A DNA stretch of 12,782 nt from CSP1-5 sp964348275 (GTDB taxonomy: Bacteria; Methylomirabilota; Methylomirabilia; Methylomirabilales; CSP1-5). The position numbers and the translations under genes were made by a program. Position 1 is the stretch's first letter, and every line of letters begins with the position of its first letter. Under the pieces are notes generated by a model. It made no database searches. It had not been told where the DNA came from and worked only from the letters and a program-made list of their open reading frames with translations. Positions 5,877 to 11,475 of this stretch are shown in pieces. The stretch is taken from contig CAYGBT010000071.1 of assembly GCA_964348275.1 (NCBI GenBank), forward strand, positions 1 to 12,782, given 5' to 3'.

Positions 5877-6686
5877 ATGGCCACCGAGCACCTCCAAATC
5901 CAGACCGCAGACGGCATTACCACGATCACTATAAACCGGCCCGAGGCCCTGAATGTCCTCACGAAAGCAATCCGGCGGCAACTCCGGCATGCCCTCCTCG
6001 CGGCGCGCGACGACCCCACCGTGAGGGTGGTGATCCTGACAGGTGCCGGGGAGAAAGCCTTCATTGCCGGTGCTGACATTCGGGAGATCCAAGCCGGTCT
6101 GGCGGAGGGGGCCGTATCTGCCCGAGACCAATTTGCTCGGGGGGGGCAGCAGCTCATCACGCTCATCGAGCGCTTGGGGAAGCCGGTCATCGCCGCAGTC
6201 AACGGCTATGCCCTGGGCGGTGGCAGTGAGATCGTGCAGGCCTGCCACTTGGCCATCGCCTCCGAGACCGCAAAATTCGGCCAGCCCGAGATCAACCTCG
6301 GCTTCAATCCCTGCTGGGGGGCTACCCAACGCCTCCCCCGGCACGTGGGACGCAAGCACGCGATGGCGCTGATCCTCACGGGAGAGATGATCGACGCGCA
6401 GGAGGCCTACCGGATTGGCCTCGTCAACAAGGTTGTCCCCCAGAAAGACTTGATGCCCGAGGCAGAGAAGCTCGCGCGACTCGTTGCAAGCAAGAGTCCC
6501 GTGGTTCTCGAGCTGTGTCTCGATGCTGTGACGCATGGATTCGAGATGTCCGTGAGCGATGGGCTCGAATACGAGGCGACCCTGTTTGCCATCACGGTCG
6601 CGACCGGGGATGCCCAGGAGGGCACCCAGGCCTTCCTGGAGAAGCGTACGCCAGTGTTCAAGACGCCACGAGGCGCCAGTGTCTAG
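5877..6686 (+). CDS. Enoyl-CoA hydratase / crotonase family enzyme
   Basis: This 269-residue protein has the crotonase fold. Visible parts are ITINRPEALNVL (17-28), the oxyanion-hole segment AFIAGADI (61-68), GGGSE with the first catalytic Glu (118) and FGQPEINLG with the second Glu (138). Having both glutamates supports hydration of trans-2-enoyl-CoA, as in fatty-acid or butyryl/crotonyl-CoA metabolism. After Glu138 the common IPGAGGTQRL is replaced by NPCWGATQRL, an unusual variant next to the acyl pocket. The substrate chain length cannot be told. The ribosome site AAGGGGGAAG precedes the ATG at 5877. It is last in the MBL-pyrF-DUF2914 run. Its final codons and stop lie inside the first unit of the heptad repeat array. 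Confidence 0.92.
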   Translation: MATEHLQIQTADGITTITINRPEALNVLTKAIRRQLRHALLAARDDPTVRVVILTGAGEKAFIAGADIREIQAGLAEGAVSARDQFARGGQQLITLIERLGKPVIAAVNGYALGGGSEIVQACHLAIASETAKFGQPEINLGFNPCWGATQRLPRHVGRKHAMALILTGEMIDAQEAYRIGLVNKVVPQKDLMPEAEKLARLVASKSPVVLELCLDAVTHGFEMSVSDGLEYEATLFAITVATGDAQEGTQAFLEKRTPVFKTPRGASV

Positions 6687-6799
6687 TGGTTGGTGAGTGG
6701 TGGCTAGTGACTCGTGATTAGTGGTTAGTCAGTGGTGATTGGTGGTGCGTGAATGGCCACTATTCATTAATCACTATTCACTATTCACTCGTCACCGTC
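6679..6799. repeat. Inverted array of 7-bp repeats (GTGRNTN-type)
   Basis: From 6679 the sequence falls into eleven consecutive 7-mers, most beginning GTGG or GTGA: for example GTGGTTG, GTGAGTG, GTGGCTA, GTGATTA, GTGAATG. After a GC spacer at 6756-6757 six 7-mers run in inverse orientation (CACTATT, CATTAAT, CACTATT, CACTATT, CACTCGT, CACCGTC). The halves are complementary enough to form an imperfect long hairpin, with TGAAT/ATTCA at its centre. It begins within the last codons of the enoyl-CoA hydratase gene and ends just before the rarA ribosome site, filling the whole spacer. It resembles the heptameric short tandem repeats known from cyanobacterial and other intergenic regions. Confidence 0.85.
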
Positions 6800-6809
6800 A
6801 GGTGACATC

Positions 6810-8186
6810 GTGGAACTATTTGAGCGCGCGAAAAAAACAGACCGACAGGATCGGGCGCCACTGGCAGATCGGATGCGGCCCAAGACAGCAGAGGAGTTTG
6901 TCGGGCAAACGCACCTCCTGGGCGAAGGCCGGGTGCTGCGCCTCGCGCTGGACCGGGGAGAGATTCCGTCAATGATCCTCTGGGGGCCACCCGGCTCGGG
7001 AAAGACCACCCTCGCGTATCTGATTGCCGAGCGGATGCGGGCAGCCTTTGTTCCCTTCTCCGCCGTCACCTCCGGCCTCAAGGAGGTCAGGGAGGTGATT
7101 AAACAGGCGGAGTGGCTCCAGCAGCGAGAAGGGCGGCGGACCATCCTGTTTATAGACGAGATTCACCGATTCAACAAGGCGCAACAGGACGCGTTTCTCC
7201 CCCACGTCGAGAAAGGAGTCGTCACCCTCATCGGGGCCACCACGGAAAATCCCTCTTTTGAGGTCATCGCCCCACTCCTGTCGCGGGTCAAGGTTTTTCG
7301 CCTCCACCCCCTCTCCGAAGCCGATCTTTCTTGCATCATTGAGCGTGCCTTGGAGAACACGGAACGGGGCCTCGGCGCCCGAGATCCACGGCTCAGCCCC
7401 GAGGGTCTCCACCATCTGCTCCGCTTGGCCTCGGGTGATGCCCGGGCGGCACTCAATACGTTGGAGCTGGCCGCCCAGATCGCCCCCCAGCGGCCGGACG
7501 AGACCCTCGAGATCAGCCTGCCCACCGTCGAGGAGGCGGCCCAGCGCCGAACCCTACTCTACGACAAGGCGGGGGAAGAACATTACGCCCTCATCTCTGC
7601 CCTTCACAAAAGCGTGCGGGATAGCGACCCCGACGCGGCGCTTTACTGGTTAGCCCGGATGCTCACCGCGGGAGAAGATCCCCTCTACATCGCCCGGCGG
7701 CTCATCCGCATGGCCTCCGAGGACATCGGCAATGCCGACCCGGCCGCCCTGTCAGTGGCAGTCGCCGCCAAAGAGGCGTTCCACTTCCTGGGAAGTCCGG
7801 AGGGGGAACTCGCCCTGGCCCAGTGCGCTGTCTACCTCGCCACCGCCCCCAAGTCAAATGCGGTCTACCGTGCCTATGAAAAGGCCCATGCGGACGTGGA
7901 GCAGGCCCCCATCGCGCCGGTGCCGCTGCACCTCCAGAACGCACCCACACCCCTCATGAAAAGTTTCGGCTATGGGGTAGGCTACCAGTACGCTCACGAC
8001 CAACCCGATGCCCTGGTGGATCAAGAACATCTGCCGCCAGAACTGCAAGGCCGCTCTTACTACGAGCCGACAGACCGGGGATACGAGGCCGAGATCCGCC
8101 AGCGGCTTGCCGCGTGGCGCAGGCAGCTCAAGGGACAAACCCCCGATCCGCACACCGAGCCAGAGCATGACGGGCCAACACCATAA
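6810..8186 (+). CDS. rarA: Replication-associated recombination protein A, clamp-loader-like AAA+ ATPase
   Basis: The 458-residue protein has the RarA/MgsA (eukaryotic WRNIP1) layout: RPKTAEEFVGQTHLLG (23-38), Walker A GPPGSGKTT (59-67), Walker B ILFIDEIHRFNKAQQD (112-127), sensor 1 LIGATTENPSF (140-150) and the arginine-finger region LLSRVKVFRLHPL. The C-terminal half has the MASEDIGNADP and tetramerisation-domain motifs such as KSNAVYRAYEKA and YKY-like GYGVGYQYAHD. RarA acts at stalled replication forks and single-stranded DNA ends. Length is normal. The start is GTG at 6810, with AGGTGA a few nt upstream; no ATG lies nearby in frame at the N-terminus. The promoter is not clear and may lie in or before the heptad array. 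Confidence 0.96.
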   Translation: MELFERAKKTDRQDRAPLADRMRPKTAEEFVGQTHLLGEGRVLRLALDRGEIPSMILWGPPGSGKTTLAYLIAERMRAAFVPFSAVTSGLKEVREVIKQAEWLQQREGRRTILFIDEIHRFNKAQQDAFLPHVEKGVVTLIGATTENPSFEVIAPLLSRVKVFRLHPLSEADLSCIIERALENTERGLGARDPRLSPEGLHHLLRLASGDARAALNTLELAAQIAPQRPDETLEISLPTVEEAAQRRTLLYDKAGEEHYALISALHKSVRDSDPDAALYWLARMLTAGEDPLYIARRLIRMASEDIGNADPAALSVAVAAKEAFHFLGSPEGELALAQCAVYLATAPKSNAVYRAYEKAHADVEQAPIAPVPLHLQNAPTPLMKSFGYGVGYQYAHDQPDALVDQEHLPPELQGRSYYEPTDRGYEAEIRQRLAAWRRQLKGQTPDPHTEPEHDGPTP

Positions 8187-8224
8187 AAGCCTTGCCCTGT
8201 GGCGATTTTCGGGCGACTTTCTCC

Positions 8225-8253
8225 TTGACACTCCTTCGGCTCTTTGATATACG
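8225..8253 (+). promoter_or_regulatory. Promoter of HU copy 2
   Basis: Consensus TTGACA (8225-8230), a 17-nt spacer and TATACG (8248-8253). The string TGATATACGCCAA (8245-8257) is identical to that in the HU copy 1 promoter, at the same distance from TTGACA. Predicted start is near 8260, about 70 nt before the ATG. Confidence 0.8.
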
Positions 8254-8329
8254 CCAACCATCCTCATCCCCCCACCGTCTTCATTTCGTCCTCATTTCAG
8301 TAGGACCATCCGAAAGGAGGTGACACCCC

Positions 8330-8602
8330 ATGACGAAGGCGGAGCTGGTCGCGAGAATGGCCAAGGGTTCAGGAATGACGAAGAAGGCGGCCGAGATCGC
8401 CCTCGAAAGTACCTTGAAGTCAATCCGGGATTCCCTTAAGAAGGGGAGGAAGGTGACCTTGGTAGGCTTCGGTACGTTTTCCGTCGGGCGGCGCGCGGCC
8501 CGCAACGGCCGGAATCCTCAGACCGGCAGAGTCATTCGCATCCCGGCCGCCAGGGTTCCGCGGTTCAAGGCAGGAAAAGACTTGAAAAACGCCATCAAAT
8601 AA
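8330..8602 (+). CDS. HU family DNA-binding protein, copy 2
   Basis: The 90-residue product is collinear with HU copy 1, without gaps. It shows MTKAELVARMA, KKGRKVTLVGFGTF, arm tip RNPQTG and IPAARVPRF. About 59 of 90 residues match copy 1. Most changes are conservative, but residues 13-16 (GSGM against DAKV) and the C-terminus differ. The proline in VPRF is the family norm, while copy 1 has valine there. The ribosome site AAAGGAGGTGA (8313-8323) is near-perfect, suggesting stronger translation than copy 1. It is a single-gene unit with its own promoter and a two-way terminator at 8623-8653. It and copy 1 face outward from the genes between them. Confidence 0.97.
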   Translation: MTKAELVARMAKGSGMTKKAAEIALESTLKSIRDSLKKGRKVTLVGFGTFSVGRRAARNGRNPQTGRVIRIPAARVPRFKAGKDLKNAIK

Positions 8603-8622
8603 TCCTCCTCCACGAGAGCGAA

Positions 8623-8653
8623 AAAAGCCGGAAGGGAACCCCTTCCAGCTTTT
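8623..8653. terminator. Bidirectional intrinsic terminator between HU copy 2 and thiE-like gene
   Basis: GGAAGGG (8630-8636) pairs with CCCTTCC (8640-8646) around a 3-nt loop. Beyond one C/A mismatch the stem continues as AAAAGC/GCTTTT. A-run and T-run on either side give a U tract in both directions, suiting the converging HU2 and thiamine transcripts. Confidence 0.85.
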
Positions 8654-8702
8654 GTCTTCTCCACGGCCAGGACAGAAAGTCTTCCGGACGGCCCATCCTC
8701 CG

Positions 8703-9338
8703 TCAGCCCGACGGAAGCAACGCTCTCGTCGCCGCCGAGACATCGGCGGCCGTCATAACCGCAGAGATCACTGCAACCCCGTCTGCGCCAGCAGCAAGCA
8801 CTTCCCGCCTGTTCGACGCGTTGATCCCGCCAATGGCAAAGAGTGGAAGTTGGATCCGGGGTCGAACCTGTCGCAGGACCTCAAGGCCCAGCGGCGGACC
8901 GTACGGGGCCTTAGAGGGGGTGAAAAAGATCGGCCCCAGGACGATGAAGTCGGCTCCCCCTTCCTGAGCTTCTTCCGCCTCGGTGAGAGAGTGACAAGAA
9001 ACCCCCAGGAACCTTGCCGGACCGAGCAGGCGACGGGCGACCGCCGGCGGAAAGCCCCGCTGGCTCAGATGGGCCCCGGAGGCTTCGACAGCCAATGCTA
9101 CATCAACCCGATCATTAATAAGGAGGTACCCCCCAGCGGGACGCACGAGACCCAAGAGCCGTTCGGCCAGCGCCGTGAGTTCCCGGGCCTCAAGGTCCTT
9201 CTCTCTGAGCTGAAAGGCCCTGGCCCCTCCCCTCAAAGCGGCTCCGACAACCTCCTCGAGCGACCTCTTTGAGGTCTCCGTACGATCGGTGACCACATAA
9301 AGCCCCCACTGACGGGGATCTTCTTGGACAGATGACAT
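8703..9338 (-). CDS. ThiE/TenI family: thiamine-phosphate synthase or thiazole tautomerase
   Basis: The 211-residue TIM barrel shows LYVVTDR (13-19), the pyrophosphate-site FQLREKD (42-48), LINDRVDVAL (73-82), the phosphate loop GPIFFTPSKAPYGPP (135-149) and AIGGINASN (168-176). ThiE joins thiazole phosphate to the pyrimidine pyrophosphate to make thiamine phosphate. TenI, the same fold, isomerises the thiazole made by ThiG. The second magnesium Asp of ThiE, usually within a GQED-like motif after GVHL, is replaced here by HLSQRG (90-95), which leans towards TenI, whereas TPSK leans towards ThiE. I leave the symbol blank. The ATG at 9338 is the last possible start before the core. An upstream extension to 9554 would overlap thiG and looks random. 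The gene follows thiG after a 112-nt gap. Confidence 0.85.
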   Translation of the reverse strand: MSSVQEDPRQWGLYVVTDRTETSKRSLEEVVGAALRGGARAFQLREKDLEARELTALAERLLGLVRPAGGYLLINDRVDVALAVEASGAHLSQRGFPPAVARRLLGPARFLGVSCHSLTEAEEAQEGGADFIVLGPIFFTPSKAPYGPPLGLEVLRQVRPRIQLPLFAIGGINASNRREVLAAGADGVAVISAVMTAADVSAATRALLPSG

Positions 9339-9450
9339 AGAATGGATTGACGAGCCGTATTGGCTCAGCGGATGGGCAACCGAGTTACTGCTCTTTCGAC
9401 CGTGAACTGTGAACGGCTCGGCTGAGCTCGTCGTAGCCTGCGAACAGGCC
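9339..9450. repeat. thiG-thiE spacer with inverted repeats and a heptad pair
   Basis: This 112-nt gap interrupts an otherwise tight operon. CGAGCCGT (9351-9358) is perfectly inverted as ACGGCTCG (9413-9420), and GCTCAGC (9363-9369) as GCTGAGC (9421-9427). The two pairings cross instead of nesting. Each side can also form a short local hairpin (GAGCC/GGCTC and GCTC/GAGC). Between them GTGAACT-GTGAACG (9402-9415) is a 7-bp tandem pair. No T-run terminator is present. Confidence 0.55.
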
Positions 9451-10236
9451 TTAGCGAAGTTCCGGCATCCCTTCGAGAGGGGTAGAGGCAGAGGCGTAGA
9501 GCTTCTTTGGAATGCGCCCGGCCACATAAGCCCGCCGCCCCGCCTCGATCGCATGGCGCATCGCCGTCGCCATGGTGACCGGGTCCTTCGCCGCGGCGAT
9601 TCCGGTATTCATCAAGACACCCTCGCAGCCCAGCTCCATGGCAATCGCGGCATCAGACGCGGTCCCCACCCCGGCATCCACGATGACCGGCACCCGCACC
9701 ATCTCCAGGATGATCTTGATATTGTACGGGTTCCGAATCCCAAGACCCGAGCCGATCGGCGCGCCGAGAGGCATCACGGCAGCCGCCCCCGCGTCCTCGA
9801 GCTTTCTGGCTACAATCGGGTCGTCGTTGGTATACGGCAGGACGATGAAGCCCTCCTTGGTCAAGGTTTTTGTCGCCTCGATCAGCGCCGCGGTGTCAGG
9901 GAACAGCGTCTTCTCGTCCCCGATGACCTCCAGCTTCACCATGTCAGATAACCCCATCTCCCGGGCGATCATGGCCGTCTTAATCGCCTCCTCGCTCGTG
10001 TAGCATCCCGCCGTGTTGGGGAGCAGGGTGTAGCGCTTAAGATCAATGTAATCCAACAAGGAGCCCCCCGTCGCCAGGTTCATGCGCCGGATGGCCACGG
10101 TGATGATCTCTGCGCCGGAGGCCTTCCAGGCCTCTTGCATCGTGCCAGGATCCGGATACTTACTACTGCCGACGATGAGGCGAGACGTGAACTCCCTGCC
10201 GCCGAATCGAAGCGGCTCGTCCTTAAATTCCATCAT
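9451..10236 (-). CDS. thiG: Thiazole synthase
   Basis: The 261-residue protein matches ThiG throughout: LRFGGREFTSRLIVGSSKY near the start, ITVAIRRMNL (45-54), LLPNTAGCYT (71-80), the Schiff-base lysine in MVKLEVIGD (Lys101), LPYTNDDP, PLGAPIGSGLGI, and VDAGVGTASDAA followed by GVLMNTGIAAAKDP. ThiG condenses 1-deoxyxylulose 5-phosphate, dehydroglycine and sulfur from ThiS thiocarboxylate into the thiazole of thiamine. It acts in the cytosol with ThiS as partner. The start overlaps the thiS stop: tandem ATGs at 10236 and 10233 follow GGAGGAG, which is encoded within the last codons of thiS. ThiH or ThiO, and ThiF, which supply glycine-derived imine and activate ThiS, are not in the window. Confidence 0.97.
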   Translation of the reverse strand: MMEFKDEPLRFGGREFTSRLIVGSSKYPDPGTMQEAWKASGAEIITVAIRRMNLATGGSLLDYIDLKRYTLLPNTAGCYTSEEAIKTAMIAREMGLSDMVKLEVIGDEKTLFPDTAALIEATKTLTKEGFIVLPYTNDDPIVARKLEDAGAAAVMPLGAPIGSGLGIRNPYNIKIILEMVRVPVIVDAGVGTASDAAIAMELGCEGVLMNTGIAAAKDPVTMATAMRHAIEAGRRAYVAGRIPKKLYASASTPLEGMPELR

Positions 10237-10448
10237 CCGATCTCCTCCATCCCCCCAGCCATGATCGTGAGGACCTCCACCGCGTCCCCATCCTGGAGCG
10301 TGGTTGACGCGTAAGAGGGCTTCTTCACAATCCCCTGGTTGACCAGGACCGCCACCCGTTCTGGCCGAACCTCCAGCTCTTCCAAAAGCTGGGCAACAGT
10401 GATCCCACTAATCACATCTCGATCCTTTCCGTTCAGCCGGATCTGCAT
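10233..10448 (-). CDS. thiS: Sulfur carrier protein ThiS with C-terminal extension
   Basis: The 71-residue beta-grasp protein reads MQIRLNGKDRD, TVAQLLEELEV, RVAVLVNQGIV and LQDGDAVEVLTIMAGG, all typical of ThiS. The C-terminal Gly-Gly normally ends the protein and becomes the thiocarboxylate sulfur donor for ThiG. Here Gly65-Gly66 is followed by MEEIG before the stop. That tail is encoded by the bases that form the ribosome site (GGAGGAG) of thiG, whose start overlaps the thiS stop. Either the tail is removed after translation, or a different mechanism applies. The ribosome site of thiS itself is weak. Its promoter lies at 10499-10527. Identity as ThiS is firm from context; a MoaD-type carrier is less likely beside thiG. 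Confidence 0.9.
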   Translation of the reverse strand: MQIRLNGKDRDVISGITVAQLLEELEVRPERVAVLVNQGIVKKPSYASTTLQDGDAVEVLTIMAGGMEEIG

Positions 10449-10498
10449 TTCTTGAACATCCCGGACCTGCGAAGACGCTCCACTGGTGCCACCATATT

Positions 10499-10527
10499 AT
10501 TTTAGCGCGGCAGACGGAGGGCGTCAA
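10499..10527 (-). promoter_or_regulatory. Promoter of the thiSGE-like operon
   Basis: On the minus strand TTGACG (10522-10527), a 17-nt spacer and TAAAAT (10499-10504) are each one base from consensus. The -35 overlaps the stop codon of the NUDIX gene. The start would be near 10492, leaving only about 44 nt of leader, too short for a TPP riboswitch, and none of its conserved strings is present. An 11-bp palindrome TGGTGCCACCA (10484-10494) lies over the start site and could be an operator. Confidence 0.75.
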
Positions 10528-10976
10528 TTTGCCCGGTGTCCACGCACGCGGCGTTTGAGGCGGAGGGCCTTTTCTACGACGTGGGCCAACCCCGTGGTCA
10601 ACCGGAGCCTCTTGATGGCACCGGTTTCTACCCATAAGGCCTCTGAGACATCCGAGGCGGCCTGCAGCCGTCCCCGACGCCAGAAGGCCAGGAAGTCGAC
10701 GATCACATAGTGATACTGCACTCGACCATCGCGGTCGGCCTGAATCCGCTCCACCACCTCCACGACGTCTTCCACTTTCACATCAATCCCACACTCCTCC
10801 TTGACCTCGCGCGCTACGGCTTCCTCCAGTCGCTCTCCCGTCTTGACCGCCCCCCCCGGCAAGCTCCAAAGACCGAGACTCGGTTCGCGCCCGCGACGAA
10901 CCAGCAACACCTTGCCATCCTTAACCACGATGGCGCCGACGGCCACAACGGGACGGAGTGGATATTCGCGACTCAT
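10524..10976 (-). CDS. NUDIX hydrolase
   Basis: From the ATG at 10976 the protein has 150 residues. The Nudix box is complete at 42-64: Gly42, Glu48, then REVKEECGI (56-64), fitting GX5EX7REUXEEXGU. VLLVRRGREPSLGLWSLPGG just before it is typical of the MutT/ADP-ribose-pyrophosphatase-like group. These enzymes cut nucleoside diphosphates linked to another group, in cytosol with Mg2+; the substrate here is unknown. A TTG at 11006 in frame would add ten residues but lies only about 8 nt from the predicted transcript start, so ATG is preferred although neither has a strong ribosome site. The C-terminus is basic (KRRVRGHR). The gene ends inside the thiS promoter. Confidence 0.92.
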   Translation of the reverse strand: MSREYPLRPVVAVGAIVVKDGKVLLVRRGREPSLGLWSLPGGAVKTGERLEEAVAREVKEECGIDVKVEDVVEVVERIQADRDGRVQYHYVIVDFLAFWRRGRLQAASDVSEALWVETGAIKRLRLTTGLAHVVEKALRLKRRVRGHRAN

Positions 10977-10999
10977 CGATCCATGTCGAGAGAAAGGGC

Positions 11000-11028
11000 T
11001 TGACAATTTGAGGAGAAGATATTATCAA
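11000..11028 (+). promoter_or_regulatory. Promoter for the zinc-ribbon gene, overlapping the NUDIX promoter
   Basis: TTGACA (11000-11005), 17 nt, then TATCAA (11023-11028) on the plus strand. The -10 shares its bases with that of the opposite promoter at 11021-11049, so RNA polymerase could use only one at a time. Confidence 0.5.
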
Positions 11029-11049
11029 TGCCCTTTGGTTTTTCCACAA
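11021..11049 (-). promoter_or_regulatory. Promoter for the NUDIX gene
   Basis: Minus-strand TTGTGG (11044-11049), 17 nt, then GATAAT (11021-11026). The -10 is strong and the -35 moderate. Predicted start near 11014, about 38 nt before the ATG at 10976. Confidence 0.5.
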
Positions 11050-11074
11050 CGCGTCAACAAGGAGGAAGTCTTCC

Positions 11075-11362
11075 GTGCCGATTTACGAGTACAAGTGTGA
11101 GGCCTGTGGCCACACCTTTGAGGCCATCCAGAAGTTCTCCGACGACCCCATCACTTCGTGTGTCGCGTGCTCCGGACCCGTCCACCGCGTCCTGTCGCCT
11201 CCCGCGCTCCTCTTCAAAGGGACCGGCTGGTACGTCACTGACTACGCCAGCCCGGACCGGAAGAAGGCTGCCGAAGGGGAGAAAAAAGAAACCGAGGCCT
11301 CTGCCGAGAAAAGCGGCACCGAGCAGACCACCAAGGCTGACAAAGAAGCCTCCAGCGGTTAG
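11075..11362 (+). CDS. FmdB-family zinc ribbon protein
   Basis: The 95-residue protein opens MPIYEYKCEACGHTFE, the hallmark of the FmdB/CxxC_CxxC_SSSS putative regulatory zinc ribbon. Cys8, Cys11, Cys29 and Cys32 supply a four-cysteine zinc site. RVLSPPALLFKGTGWYVTDY then follows as in the family, and from about residue 62 the protein becomes a low-complexity Lys/Glu/Ala/Ser tail, probably disordered. The founding member was linked to formamidase gene regulation, but the general role is unknown. The start is GTG at 11075 with AAGGAGG (11059-11065) at 9-nt spacing. It converges on proS, and I see no clear terminator of its own. Confidence 0.93.
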   Translation: MPIYEYKCEACGHTFEAIQKFSDDPITSCVACSGPVHRVLSPPALLFKGTGWYVTDYASPDRKKAAEGEKKETEASAEKSGTEQTTKADKEASSG

Positions 11363-11450
11363 ATTTACCGATCCACCTCCCTCATCCTACCTCGCCCCGG
11401 TCCTACGCAACCACGGTATAACCTCACGGAGCCACGACAGGTCCCTCGAG

Positions 11451-11469
11451 AAAAGGCCGCGGACCGGCC
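11451..11469 (-). terminator. Weak terminator-like hairpin after proS
   Basis: On the minus strand GGCCG (11465-11469) pairs with CGGCC (11455-11459) around a 5-nt loop and is followed by four T. It begins 7 nt after the proS stop. The stem and T run are both short, so efficiency is uncertain. Confidence 0.4.
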
Positions 11470-11475
11470 AAGCGG

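Noticed and set aside
4630..6536. Long minus-strand frames opposite pyrF, DUF2914 and ech genes (275 and 400 codons)
   Set aside because: They are antisense shadows in G+C-rich DNA and lack family features, while the plus strand has complete, motif-bearing genes with ribosome sites.
6679..6799. CRISPR array reading of the repeat tract
   Set aside because: Units are contiguous 7-mers without unique spacers, and no cas gene is present.
2067..8224. The HU-flanked 6 kb as a mobile or invertible island
   Set aside because: Genes inside are ordinary housekeeping or conserved types, composition is uniform, the HU copies are too diverged at DNA level for ready recombination, and no integrase or target duplications were seen.
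8187..8224. Possible terminator after rarA (TTGCCC with GGGCGA)
   Set aside because: The stem is 6 bp including a wobble, the loop is 13 nt, and there is no clean T run.
9339..9554. N-terminal extension of the ThiE-like protein to 9554
   Set aside because: It overlaps the thiG coding end on the same strand and the added residues show no conservation. The family core begins just after 9338.
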